Positions 14,301 through 21,898 of a stretch of 64,000 nt of DNA are shown piece after piece (the stretch's first letter is position 1; every line of letters starts with the position of its first letter). A program made the position numbers and the translations under genes. Source of the stretch: a virus; the IMG/VR virus record IMGVR_UViG_3300032291_001492, positions 31,466-95,465 of that record. One strand, written 5' to 3'. The notes below the pieces were generated by a model. That model made no database searches. It was not told the DNA's origin and saw nothing but the letters and a program-made list of their open reading frames with translations.

Positions 14301-17300
14301 CTTCACAGGTAACTGAGTGGGCATCAGGTGATTTTTACGGTTCATTTTACGCAGGAACTTATTCAAATAGTGACCAAGTTTCATCTTCTTCAATAGCCTT
14401 GCAAAGCACTCAACCACCAATTGATACTATTTTGGCAAGTGCTCAGGGTGCAACATTTGAAATTTTAGATGCTACTAATGATCAAACATTAACATGGTCT
14501 TCACGTACAAGAGAAACAGTACAAACATACGGACCGGCTACTTTATATCCAAATGCTATAAGAATCAATCCATCAACAGGTGGCTCACCCGTTGCAGGAG
14601 AATTGGGTTCTACTGTAGGTTTCTATATAGGGATGCCAGTTAAATTCGTAGGTGCAACTGTAGGAAATTTAGTTAATGAAACTACTTACTATGTAAAATC
14701 TTTGGTAGATTTACCTAATCTAGTTACATCAAATCCGGAAGCTACTGGTTTTACTATATCAGCGACCGTAGATGAAGACGGTGTGCCAGGATCAACATTT
14801 GTTCTTTCAACTGCAACTGTTACGGCTGCTGGTTTACCGATGTTTGTAGGTGAAGTCACTAATACTGCTGTGCTAACTATTAATTATAGCGGCATTAGAA
14901 ACGCAACAGTTACTACATCAGGTACTAACACAATTACAGTATTGCTTACTGCTACTGGACAAAATGGCACTAATGGATTATATACAGGTATACCTGTATA
15001 CTTTACCGGAAATGTGTTTGGTGGAATTTCTGAGAACGAGATTTACTATGTAACTACTGTTACTGGTCCACAGACATTCACTATGTCTACTCAAACAAAT
15101 CCAACAACACTAACTATAACAGAAACAGATTCAGTTACTGATGCTATTACTTGTGACAGTACATTAACTCTTTCTCTTAATGAACCAATCGTGTTTACTG
15201 GAGATGTGTTTGGTAATATTGTTGAAGGTACACAATATTACATTAGAGAACTATTCTCAGGAAATATAACGTTCTCGATTTCTGAAACTATTAACGGACC
15301 TGTATTTGCACTTGCATCTGACACTGGTTCTTGCACAATGATAAGTCAAAAAGACACTGTAACATTACAAGATGATATTGGTTCTATGACAATGAATGTC
15401 AGCTTACCAGTAAGTCCAGGTCAAGTCAATGGACAACTATTTACATTATATCCTACTTCTCAGCAATATATCAATCAAACAGGTGTAGTTACTAACTTGA
15501 TAGAAAGAGACATTAATGCAACTCTTTCAACCGTAAACAGATTGTGCTTGTCAACTTTTACTGGCGGTATTTTAAATTTATATACTAACTTTGAGTTTGA
15601 TGTTGCAAGCAATATAGGCGGACTAACAACATCAGGTGGACCATACATTGTAACTGCTGTAGGAACAACAACTGTTAACGTGTCTAGCACTAGTGGGTCA
15701 GGCAATTGGTTAACTGTACCATTAGATACTAATCCATATACAACTGATGTGTTGTATTCTGGAATGCCAATAATATTCAGTGGGGTATCATTGGGAGGCG
15801 TATTATTAAATACAGTTTACTATGTAGATACTATTGACGCAAGCCCTCCAGTTGGCTCAGGAAGATTTACTATATCAGAAACTTCTGATTTGTCAAGTGG
15901 TATATTTGTAGTTACCAATGATAATGGTGACATGGTTGGTACAGGTGATCCATTCATTCAAGTAGCAGATACATTAAGTAATGCAACAGGTCCGGTGATG
16001 CTAACACAAACTGTTGGCACTACCCCAACATTCGATGTAAGTTATATTTTAGGCGGTTACCGAGTAACAATTCAAAATCCAGGTAGTGTATTTGCAATTG
16101 ACAACACTATAACTATTTTAGGAACTAATTTAGGTGGTACTACACCAGAAAATGATTTAGTGCTGACTGTTTCTTCAATTAATACTACTGGTGGAATAGT
16201 ATCTACTATATGTAACGGAACACCTGCAGGCACAACTGAACAATATTATTTTAAGGTTGTATCAGAAAATCAAGTAGAAGTTTACGAAAATGCAGCCTTA
16301 AGTGTTCCGGTAAGTGGACAAAATTTCCCTTATGTTGGAATCACTTCAACTACTGCTACGATAGCAACTGCTTCAAATGATAGATTTACAGTAACTAGTT
16401 CAGCCGACTTTAGTATAAATGATCCGGTTGTATTTACTGGAACAGTATTTGGTGGAGTTACATTAGGTCAAACATATTATATTAAATCTAAACCAACAGG
16501 CACTACTGTTACTATTACAGAAACTGTAGATGGTACCGTATTCAATATCACTACCAATGCTACAGGTTCAATGACAATGGCAAAATCAGGTGATTATGCA
16601 CTATTACCGGAGCCATTCTTCTTTAGTCCTAGTATCGTAAAATATAACAATCGTGTTTATCAATGTATCGTAAGTAACAATGATCCTGAATTTATTTTAG
16701 GTAAATGGGAACTATTAGATCCGGGTAATAGAAAACTTAACGGGTTAGATAGAGTTATTGCATATTACAGACCTACTGTAAATATGCCGGGTGTTGATTT
16801 AACTCAATTAGTTACCGGTATAACATATCCAAACAGTACATATTTGGGTAATGCATTTGCTCCGGATGACGAATTTACAGTAGATGTTAATTTAACAGAT
16901 CAACCATTTTACCCAACCGGAATTGATTTAAGCACTATTATTTGGAATGGTATAAGCTATCTTGCAGGATCGAATGCAGAAACATACTCATCTATTAATT
17001 TAAGTGAGACTGGTTCATCTTGGGTCATCAATAAAATTTCCAATCAACCAATTGGTATTACCGATTTGCTTTTTGCAGGAGGTAGTTATGTTCTAACTTC
17101 TAATAATCCAGCTACTCCTATACTAATAAGTGACAATGGATTTACTTGGATTAGTAACGGAACATTTACTCCGTTTGATTCAACACCTTATGATATAACA
17201 ACTTTTGATATATCTTCTGTAAATGTTCCTTCTCTGTTATTGAACGGAGTAGTTTACTATAACGGAATATACATTGCAGTGGGAAATAATATCATTTCAT

Positions 17301-20300
17301 CTACTGATTTGTATTCATGGGTTGAACGTTATGCATTCACAAGCACTACATTATCAAATGTATTAAACGATGTTGCTTATGTTAGCACTCCTGGATATAC
17401 TGGATTTGTCGCAGTTGGATTAGGACAACGTTTAATTAGTGGAACAGCAGTAAATGTTGCATTAATATTCACTAGTACGGACGGTTATAACTGGAATCAA
17501 GTATCGTTTACTGACACTGTATTCTCATTAAATGCGATTGCATCAAACAGCGGTAGCATTGTTGCAGTTGGTAATAATGGTATTATCTATGTTAGTTTCA
17601 ATACTGTTAACTGGTTTGCACAAACATCACCGGTATCAGAAAACTTAAACAATATTATTTGGGATAGTTATAATAATCAATTTGTTGCAGTAGGTGATAA
17701 CGGAACTATATTGACCGGTGATGCTAATGGCAACGCATGGACAGCACGAACATCTGGCACAACAGAAGATATACAAAGTGTTGTTTGGAATAATGATGAT
17801 GGCATTTATATTGCTGTTGGATTGAACAATACAATTTTACAAAGTGCTGATGCTATAACATGGATCTCAATTGCTACATTTGAAGTATTACCGTCAGTCT
17901 ATGATATTCAAGGTGATGCGTTTACTGCAGGTTATGGTCCGGAAGAAATGGTTCCTGGGGTAGTATCTGATACTATTACTATGACTGTTGCGACCCGTCC
18001 AGGAACTAACTGGGATGAAACTGTTTATCAACATGTTGGATATAATGTAGTATCTATTGAATTATCACCAATTAATGCATTACAAACAGAGTACAGTTTT
18101 GTAAATATAACCTCTACTCCTGCACAATTAAGTGTGTTTATCATTGACTATACAACAGAATTAAGCACAACAATTTATCAAGGTATTGATTATACAATAG
18201 ATTGGATCAACAAAGTTGTGACTTTGACAAATCCATTAAGTTTTGTTACAGAAGGTACATCAGATAGATTACGTATTGATGTATATGAAGTTGGTAATGG
18301 TGATCAGTTAGTAAAAGCAAATACAGAAACTGATCCTATTAGATTAAACACCACTACTGGATTTCAAGAAATATATGTAAATGCTAATTATAGTGCAGAC
18401 ATTTATCAAGGTTCAGGTATTATTAGACCTAATACTAATCCACTAGAAGCAATTGCGATTGCAACGGATGAAACAACAGATGCAATTACTTGTGAAAGTG
18501 TTGAGAATTTTGTATTGAACGGCACAATTACTTTTAGCGGAGCAGTGTTTGGTGGAATAGTAGAAGACCAAGTTTATTATGTAAAATCTATTAGTTATAT
18601 ATCAAACAGAATTACTATTTCTGAAATATTTAATACAGGTTCAGGCACTGCAGGAGCAACGTTCCCGTTGACTACTGCAACCGGGTTAATGACTGCAATT
18701 ATTCAAGTTGGTACCGGTACAGTATGGACACCTCCTAGCGTGTTCCACAATGGTACTAAACTAGTATTGGGTCATACTGCAAATATAACTAGAACTAAAT
18801 CAGGAACCAATACTATAACTACGAATACTACCGGTGACTTAGTTCCTAATCTATCTATTAAGTTTAGTTCAACTATGTTTGGTGGAGTAATCGTACCGTT
18901 ACAAACATATTACATTAAAACAATTTATGATGGAAATGAATTTACAATTTCAGAAACACCAGGTGGCGCAGAATTAGAATTGACCAACGCTACGGGTGGT
19001 GCAATTTTCATATCAGGTGATTATGCGATTGGTATTGCAGATAATGGCATTTCTGCTGCGGTGTTGTTGGCAAATGAATATGATGCATTAACAGACTATA
19101 TCACTTATACTTTCTTTGGACAAACATTACCTGTACAATATGGTTACACACTTCCGGAAGTGCAACTATTTGAAGGTGATGGATCAACTGCATCATTTAC
19201 ATTAACTAATTATGTGGGTGATAGTAATGTTACAAGTGCAATTGTCGAAATTGATGGTATAAGACAAACTATTTCTGCCTATAATATAAGTGCAATCTCT
19301 AACACTATATTGTTCAACACACCTCCGGCAAACGGATCAACTATAGCGGTTACTTCATATAATTTGACAGACCGTCAATATTTTAATACACAATACGGCA
19401 TTACAGGTTCTTCTGGTGCAACTACAACTACTATTGTAGTTAGTGACACAACCCATAGCGTGGGCACGTTTGACCAAGATACTCCAACTATTGAAACATT
19501 TGACCAAGATACTCCTAGTGTAGTTTTATATGACCAAGAATTAGATTGGCTAACACTGGGTTCAGGCTCAACAAGCAGTTTATCAATTAATTTCCCAATT
19601 GTATTCCAAGCACCAACTCTAGGTGGGTTAATTGCTGGACAAATCTATTATGTAGTAGAAATATTAAATTCAACTGATTTTGTTGTATCTACTCAAGTAG
19701 ACGGAACACCCACAACAGTTACTACTGATAGTGGTTCAATGAATGGTGTGGTTAATGGATTAACAGTTGCTAATATAATTAATATTAATAATGCTATTTC
19801 TAGTCCTTTGACAACTGTATTAGTTACTGGAACTACAGGTGGTGCATCAGATTATGTAGTGTGTGGTTCTACAACTGGACTAATCGTAGATCAACCAATT
19901 ATATTTAAAGCCGCAATAACTACTGCTGGCTCATTTGTTGTAGGTAAAACTTATAAAATTACTACACTAACAGGTACTTCACAAGTGCAGTGGAATACTA
20001 CTGCTGGAACTTCAGGAGTAACATATGTAGTGGGTGATATATTCACAGCCGCAACAGTTGGTGCTGGTACTGGTCAGGCGTTATTAACTGATTTGGGTGG
20101 AATTAATACATTGGGTGAAGTATATTTTGTTCGTTCTGTTGCAAGTGGAACTGAATTTACAATTAAAGATCAGTATGGAACATTAGTTAATCTAACTACT
20201 GCTAGCGGTAGTTTAGTAGGATTTATGGGTGGTCTATCTGCAATTAGTGTAACAACTGGCATAGATCATAATCTATCGGAAAATGAAATAGTTCGTATTG

Positions 20301-21730
20301 ATGGCACATTAGGTTCAGTACAACTTAATAACAATACATACTATACTAAAATAATAACTGACACTGAATTCTTGTTATACGATCAGCCATATAATCCAGC
20401 ATTGAATGCAGTTAATTACCCAGTTACATTCTCATCAACTTATATATCAGGCGGTTACGTTTGGTTAGATGGATTATTTACTGTATCATGTACTAATACA
20501 ATTCGTACATCTTCAAATGGAAATAGAATTACAGTAGATAGCACTGAGTCATTAATTCCTAATACTCCTGTATACTTTACATCAATAGGTGAAAGTCAAG
20601 GTACTAACATATTAGGAAATATCTTAGCAAAGACTGAATATTATGTTTTAGCGGTAAGACCTGAAGTAACTGCTGGTAATTTTATTGTAGGCAATGAATA
20701 TGAGATTGTAGATTTAGGAAATACTAATTGGAATACTTGTGCCGGAACAGTTAGCGTAACTTATGCAATCGGAGATACTTTTGTTGCAGCCGCAACTGAT
20801 CCAGGAACTACTGGTATTGCAACTGGTCTACAAGAGTTTACTATTACTGAAAACAGATTCCCTGATGAAGCTGAAGTTGTATTAACTAATGCTACTGGTA
20901 GTGTTGATGTATCACAATTCCAGCAAGTTAATGTTGATAGATTGTGGGTAACAATAAATGGATACAGAATCCCTTCTTCATTATTGAGAATTAATGAATA
21001 TAATAATTTAAGTATTTTATCAACTGTTACTACCGGTGATGAAGTTATCATTACAAGTATGATGCCAACAGCAACACCTAATGAAAATGTATATTTGTTA
21101 AATGTAACTACAACAAATCAACCTACAGTTTATAGAGCAAACACTCAAACTAGAACTTGGTTAACTCAACCATTGAGTTTCACGGATGAAGTTATTTACT
21201 TAAATGATGCTACTAGGGTTACTGATTCTATAGTACAAGAAGTAATTGCGCCCGCACCAGTTGACGGTAAATATAATATTGGATTAGAAGCTAATAAAAA
21301 TGTAATATGTCACGTGACCGTGTACAACAATACAACTTCAACTTTAGTAGATCCTGCTAATTTTGCAATTATTATCGTTAATTTGGCTCCAATATTACAA
21401 ATTTCAGATGAAGTAAACACTGGAGATTCGTTGACAATAACTACACTTGAGGGAAGATTGTTGTTTGTTAATGGAGAACAGATTGCGTTTGCTGAATGTG
21501 ACATTATAAATAATACAGTCAGTGGATTAACTAGAGGGGCAAATGGTACAGGGGAACAAACTTTTATTCCGTTATATTCTGAAGTATTTGGTATTATTCC
21601 TAATAACAGAATGACTAATGTAACCTACGGGGCTGTGTGGAATTCTTACATTTATAATTCCGTAGACGGGGATCCATTGCAAATTAGTCAGACTATAGGT
21701 GCAAATTTCTTAAAAGTGGATAGAAGTTAA
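2339..21730 (+). CDS. Giant modular baseplate/tail structural protein, 6463 aa
   Basis: One uninterrupted frame of 19.4 kb. The N-terminus (LNFLPEIFKTQTN...GSRFGYG) is of a kind I associate with large structural proteins of marine T4-like phages. Its position after gp6 suggests a gp7-like wedge role, which is inference. Residues about 2430-3080 hold seven FG-GAP-like blades (FGSAVAY, FGSYISY, WGSTTAI, FGFSIAT, FGQSVDT, FGSVIKF, YGQALDF), with an unrelated insert after the fourth. Residues about 4865-5180 hold a second propeller of the YCF48/BNR kind (repeated 'VAVGxNGTI' and 'STDGYNWNQ'). About a dozen modules of the form 'PVVFTGxVFGGVxxGxxYYIKxI..TISET' lie mainly at residues 4080-4750 and 5380-6190. 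No signal peptide or enzyme motif was seen. Confidence 0.8.
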   Translation: MATRIRTLNFLPEIFKTQTNAQFLAATLDQLVAQPNTKKIQGYVGSRFGYGVNATDYYVTEPTKVRTDYQLDPGVVFLKENDTTANDFISYPGIVDGIKLEGGLTQDNNRLFNSQFYSWDSFTNLDKIINFNEYYWLPDGPDRVIISTDVVFNSSNYLVQSLSNEYLISSESQSATSNPTLTLLRGGSYTFSVNQNTQFWIQGEPGVTGYSPTQPNVQTRDVFGVTNNGAENGVITFEVPAQNALNEYNFPPGPAVGVVSSLPFSQINGARVTEIGGIDGVTALDGLTVMFYNTGIADEIGYIQKFYDQTLFDEDGGVPYNEATDYPGTSEFYNNYEGGFYSPVNSNFYTITLLGDQSNPIIQLTPAGIIPTNQTITPTFGSEWVNRNFYRSVDGAIALVPYNSAILDTLYYQDGTNPNKVGIIRLANSNVSNSLDVVTEILGKPQYTAPNGVVFTNGLKILFQGNVTPEIYNNTEFYVEGVGTAIELIPVADLVSPGAFAEGSYIPFDTTPYDVGNFDSSLYLLIDPDYITIARNAINRNAWSRSNRWFHIDVINATADYNNNPELASVATIYNKASRPIIEFYPNLSLFDSGVIGKQPIDFIDFRTTDAFTLVAGQPTYYPDVAGYTGYSATIAPVLAAVTSKTATQTVGLVNQVILSPDTAGIYVNDTIVFGLVTAGGFVPGTTYKIVTPGNTDFTAIGASSNAVGTVFVATGAGSGTGTAGDVDSEFGGLIAGVTYYITEIFGNRITISTEKQGTSVILSSVAGSMSTSIYPYSTTITVATDEVFGLFEVNQYIADSTGILPAVTFINAITEVGSNTILTVSWYNQEVITGTSVASIVSADTTLSNYALFDGARVVFAADTNLSVRNKIYISRFSSIDGTGTPVITLSEAFDGQVLPDEQTSVYRGYNYKGKDFYFNVENWQQAQQKITINQAPKFDIYDENGISFGDSTVYIGTSFTGCSLFQYGLGTGISDPVLGFPLRYSTVNNIGDVSFDVTLDSQTFNYVQGTNPITQKVNTGYVYNYTSRTSFVRQLGWQTAVSPSVQYQIFEFNWSIDNPITNFVCDIAPVSSSSTNWPTVQVYINNTYLPDTDFTVSTTDNTTTVTISQIDAVNTVVQVLILSDQVSSTAYYQIPINLSNNPFNEDVTTVNIGDIRGQYQSMFFNNPNTLGPVFGRNNFRDLGNLVPWGNRIIQNSASLVLPGTFLRKQNHNLFNSILYNSRQYITFKNLLIDTVNNTDYNRMLSPAEMLDDAMDQITSTKTDSQPFFWSDMLPSKAPYISNTYSFANTLDVSIYPLSRIYDFDKANYYGVLVYLIRDSITSQLISGVDYTVSTSAPSLTVTLDLLSNDQIVINEYNQTYGSYVPNTPTKLGLYPSTIPAVVVDTAYFEPTYFIVGHDGSYNKLFGSYDSTTGQLEDFRDQVLLEYETRIYNNLKLSNVIPIQTYEVIPGFFRDLQYSYDEFLEVYSESFLDWVGQNRVDYKRQFYNPVNEFSYNYRNSGNKINREAIQQGYFRGLYLYYYDTTTPNVTPWQMIGYADQPTWWTERYGPAPYTSDNLILWNDLAEGIDWNNGNPVVITEYIRPELLQVLPVDSNGDLVSPLTSIVGNYNNNIFKRDWKVGDVGPTEFSYRRSSTWPFDLMRLYALAKPANFFNLAVDVDNYKYSAEFDQYLVNNRSHLQLGDIPIYGLGTPATSYINWIVDFEKQVGIDATTDITTLLKNLDVRLVYRVAGFSDKNLLKFYVEKSSANTTNSSLLIPDESYSVLLYDNQPFDRIVYSGVVIQITENGYQVYGNSQTNAYFKILLPKNSGYSETIEVENLSVRIADQYTDKVGIIPYGTEFYSVQEVAQFLSSYGKYLENQGMKFDQIENGIPVNWAQMIAEFLYWSQIGWEIGSITTINPSASTLVIDKDSSVVQPLTVRQRNFVLNQNLFPIQSIDLNVVRQDTAFTAQPLNQGDAISYGQFNISNFEHGIVFDNVTLFNDIIYNLITGLRQYRVSVRGAITADWNGTVDAAGFILNQDNIQEWNREIKYTKGEIVLYKNRYWTSLTIVQPKVLFDERDWKETNYNEIQKGLLPNSQTRSFESTLYYNTDSANLENDADLLSFSLIGYRPRDYLALADLTDITQVNVYKNMIKEKGTLNAASAFKGANLPQGGINYDIYENWAIKSGEFGGVLNNNFIEFNLNQASLTGNPSIVGLTNGIFTDGVQQEVPLYSIFNYGRPITSPNILPTISASEPSSLFPTAGYVNYNDVKMSSYYYSGLATATNASGTIVPINEFYVRDYVWLANYLSDWRVYTPVSLGSIINAKNNLNGTVTITFSQAHNLTRFELFGITNFDVAINNYYLVAAVVDPVRVIINLSLSPSTLNIVGQGIGLRMQSQRVATAPEIVDLPLLNNEFTKSKVWVDENNDGSWAVYRKSLNYQYDAEIIRASSQTFGSAVAYTTPMGYLIGDADVGAVYRYTFNAEANTYTLDQAITNSTSFGSYISYADDLFVISEPTSGSPKVYVYQLITTTLVDNLNSYQTISAPGGVTDWGSTTAISGDQNWLYISDTGNARVYVYRKSTLTNLYESVGYISVAGLTSADNFGFSIATDYYGDTVVIGAPDQDYNVNTDNYGYVYVFARTVQNFIAPSTSQSYIPQTFALSWSPVTVTQTATATDSTNDRITITSSAGFSVNDPVVFSGDILSSGAISQNTVYYVYDKPTATTFRIASTRNAAAPIELTTASGPPNMTVTVQTTPLFVNINGTLLEDDSYAVIGSTLYVYSGLTPTLNAGDILSVSGSNFVLTQTLDNGQTPRVGVQFGQSVDTNTYANEILVGAPFELSADNYEGAVHRFTNGGEKYGFIIGTANCNITTPRTILINGYQVILPIGNATNASNFINAANIPNVSATSIDGKLVIQLVDIAIGFAGSKLSLTVLNSATPAEMGINIYTATQTIACPHLTGPTQFGSVIKFNEFGSFIASAPTGTRYSATTFDFTDDELDNDTVFDNNATQWIDTFTNAGAVYMFDYISAYNESLNNPGKFVYAQSTNAENIDYGSQPYYGQALDFNDNRVTVGTPNFRPGYDNGQVVAYTSTSTEQDWAVYRSSAPIVDINGIANIQLFSGSSNTTLDNLDYFDPLQGKLLGAIRENIDVISNSDPAAYNSPNSIQRGLVWGADKVGQLWFDTSNTRFVNYHQNDIVYNSAYWGRIFSGSDVAVYSWVVSNVSPLDYIGPGIPYDIDTYTVNGVINAEGTIVPLYYFWVRNTNIVFEKTGKTLADSTLEAYISQPQNTGISYFAPLQPNIFALYNSGDYLNGNDTVLHIGYATGTNDDPIHNQYELIRADYADDFLSGVPGSGAGYQTRSSTGITEPISLYNRMLDSMCGVDNAGAVVPNPFLPRAVQTGVLARPRQSFFYDRYDALKNYLQYANEVLAQFPITEIRNPSFLNTTGATNPSTVDNPDWTGSVLPFYDTTNYWSYINWWAPGYDNNTKSALQVPIYADLSTLTVTPGTIVTVATNGNGNSETYIYNVDGSWTRIGLTNGTIEFSSALWDYSTYRLGFGDNFFDTTPYDNYPSEETRYIIRSLNEEIYNNELLIFRNKSLILLFEYIQSETSENQNYLPWLNKTSFLDVSHTIRELRPIEVFQSDNELFLEGYMNEVKPYHVVIKEFLFKYTGTDVYEGDITDFDLPAQYNSSVQQFITPELVYSNPNGDNQYLPNDPIWQTAPYIQWFNNHGVSIVGENDYPISVLTSYIATNSNSCYVDNVTGFPVTGTILIGTELIGYSSVNLLTNQLLGLARGLQNTVIQQHIPGETIFIDLPAVLVLNAGRLYDNPPKITAITDTTIYPEPTVPAQFEAVMGLGTVIGINVINPGQGYAVLPKIEIDPAVVVEVNSTQVNISNNTIELTIPTLQTGDLIVYQPGTNSTVIGGLTSGQKYYVNLLEVSPAPIIALYASYIDADRDHNRVVLTSTGSGVQKLNLGAVASCITSSVPVRENSINLRFDRTSYTSQVTEWASGDFYGSFYAGTYSNSDQVSSSSIALQSTQPPIDTILASAQGATFEILDATNDQTLTWSSRTRETVQTYGPATLYPNAIRINPSTGGSPVAGELGSTVGFYIGMPVKFVGATVGNLVNETTYYVKSLVDLPNLVTSNPEATGFTISATVDEDGVPGSTFVLSTATVTAAGLPMFVGEVTNTAVLTINYSGIRNATVTTSGTNTITVLLTATGQNGTNGLYTGIPVYFTGNVFGGISENEIYYVTTVTGPQTFTMSTQTNPTTLTITETDSVTDAITCDSTLTLSLNEPIVFTGDVFGNIVEGTQYYIRELFSGNITFSISETINGPVFALASDTGSCTMISQKDTVTLQDDIGSMTMNVSLPVSPGQVNGQLFTLYPTSQQYINQTGVVTNLIERDINATLSTVNRLCLSTFTGGILNLYTNFEFDVASNIGGLTTSGGPYIVTAVGTTTVNVSSTSGSGNWLTVPLDTNPYTTDVLYSGMPIIFSGVSLGGVLLNTVYYVDTIDASPPVGSGRFTISETSDLSSGIFVVTNDNGDMVGTGDPFIQVADTLSNATGPVMLTQTVGTTPTFDVSYILGGYRVTIQNPGSVFAIDNTITILGTNLGGTTPENDLVLTVSSINTTGGIVSTICNGTPAGTTEQYYFKVVSENQVEVYENAALSVPVSGQNFPYVGITSTTATIATASNDRFTVTSSADFSINDPVVFTGTVFGGVTLGQTYYIKSKPTGTTVTITETVDGTVFNITTNATGSMTMAKSGDYALLPEPFFFSPSIVKYNNRVYQCIVSNNDPEFILGKWELLDPGNRKLNGLDRVIAYYRPTVNMPGVDLTQLVTGITYPNSTYLGNAFAPDDEFTVDVNLTDQPFYPTGIDLSTIIWNGISYLAGSNAETYSSINLSETGSSWVINKISNQPIGITDLLFAGGSYVLTSNNPATPILISDNGFTWISNGTFTPFDSTPYDITTFDISSVNVPSLLLNGVVYYNGIYIAVGNNIISSTDLYSWVERYAFTSTTLSNVLNDVAYVSTPGYTGFVAVGLGQRLISGTAVNVALIFTSTDGYNWNQVSFTDTVFSLNAIASNSGSIVAVGNNGIIYVSFNTVNWFAQTSPVSENLNNIIWDSYNNQFVAVGDNGTILTGDANGNAWTARTSGTTEDIQSVVWNNDDGIYIAVGLNNTILQSADAITWISIATFEVLPSVYDIQGDAFTAGYGPEEMVPGVVSDTITMTVATRPGTNWDETVYQHVGYNVVSIELSPINALQTEYSFVNITSTPAQLSVFIIDYTTELSTTIYQGIDYTIDWINKVVTLTNPLSFVTEGTSDRLRIDVYEVGNGDQLVKANTETDPIRLNTTTGFQEIYVNANYSADIYQGSGIIRPNTNPLEAIAIATDETTDAITCESVENFVLNGTITFSGAVFGGIVEDQVYYVKSISYISNRITISEIFNTGSGTAGATFPLTTATGLMTAIIQVGTGTVWTPPSVFHNGTKLVLGHTANITRTKSGTNTITTNTTGDLVPNLSIKFSSTMFGGVIVPLQTYYIKTIYDGNEFTISETPGGAELELTNATGGAIFISGDYAIGIADNGISAAVLLANEYDALTDYITYTFFGQTLPVQYGYTLPEVQLFEGDGSTASFTLTNYVGDSNVTSAIVEIDGIRQTISAYNISAISNTILFNTPPANGSTIAVTSYNLTDRQYFNTQYGITGSSGATTTTIVVSDTTHSVGTFDQDTPTIETFDQDTPSVVLYDQELDWLTLGSGSTSSLSINFPIVFQAPTLGGLIAGQIYYVVEILNSTDFVVSTQVDGTPTTVTTDSGSMNGVVNGLTVANIININNAISSPLTTVLVTGTTGGASDYVVCGSTTGLIVDQPIIFKAAITTAGSFVVGKTYKITTLTGTSQVQWNTTAGTSGVTYVVGDIFTAATVGAGTGQALLTDLGGINTLGEVYFVRSVASGTEFTIKDQYGTLVNLTTASGSLVGFMGGLSAISVTTGIDHNLSENEIVRIDGTLGSVQLNNNTYYTKIITDTEFLLYDQPYNPALNAVNYPVTFSSTYISGGYVWLDGLFTVSCTNTIRTSSNGNRITVDSTESLIPNTPVYFTSIGESQGTNILGNILAKTEYYVLAVRPEVTAGNFIVGNEYEIVDLGNTNWNTCAGTVSVTYAIGDTFVAAATDPGTTGIATGLQEFTITENRFPDEAEVVLTNATGSVDVSQFQQVNVDRLWVTINGYRIPSSLLRINEYNNLSILSTVTTGDEVIITSMMPTATPNENVYLLNVTTTNQPTVYRANTQTRTWLTQPLSFTDEVIYLNDATRVTDSIVQEVIAPAPVDGKYNIGLEANKNVICHVTVYNNTTSTLVDPANFAIIIVNLAPILQISDEVNTGDSLTITTLEGRLLFVNGEQIAFAECDIINNTVSGLTRGANGTGEQTFIPLYSEVFGIIPNNRMTNVTYGAVWNSYIYNSVDGDPLQISQTIGANFLKVDRS
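19465..19545 (+). repeat. Three-copy 30-bp tandem repeat inside the giant gene
   Basis: The sequence tgaccaagat recurs at 19471, 19501 and 19531, exactly 30 bp apart. It encodes three successive ten-residue units of the type TFDQDTPxxx, the last one degenerate (LYDQELDW). The third unit has drifted and the reading frame is kept. Confidence 0.85.
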
Positions 21731-21732
21731 AA

Positions 21733-21740
21733 GATAAATA
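21733..21740 (+). promoter_or_regulatory. Late-type promoter octamer GATAAATA
   Basis: GATAAATA lies just after the giant gene and matches seven of eight bases of the T4 late promoter consensus TATAAATA. It sits 5 nt before the ATG of the next small gene, so transcription would start at or next to that codon. No -35 element is visible, as expected for a gp55-type late promoter. Confidence 0.55.
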
Positions 21741-21745
21741 AATAT

Positions 21746-21898
21746 ATGAACGAAAACTTGGAAAATTCAAAGCAAGAGCAACCCGAAAAATCTGGGCCAA
21801 AACCCAATGAACACGGTGGGTTTTATTTTTCTTCTAGTGTTAAAATAACAGATCCTAATAGCAAAGAAATATTAGTCCACATGCGAGGCGATAACTAA
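21746..21898 (+). CDS. Small conserved-looking tail-region protein, 50 aa
   Basis: This small frame encodes 50 residues. The N-terminal half is charged and rich in Glu, Lys and Pro. The C-terminal half is FYFSSSVKITDPNSKEILV followed by HMRGDN. Its stop overlaps the next start (TAATG at 21896-21900), which indicates translational coupling and supports it as a real gene. It has no Shine-Dalgarno sequence and lies directly behind a late-type promoter octamer. I do not recognise a function. Its place between the giant protein and another structural gene suggests an accessory baseplate or chaperone role, which is inference. Confidence 0.6.
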   Translation: MNENLENSKQEQPEKSGPKPNEHGGFYFSSSVKITDPNSKEILVHMRGDN

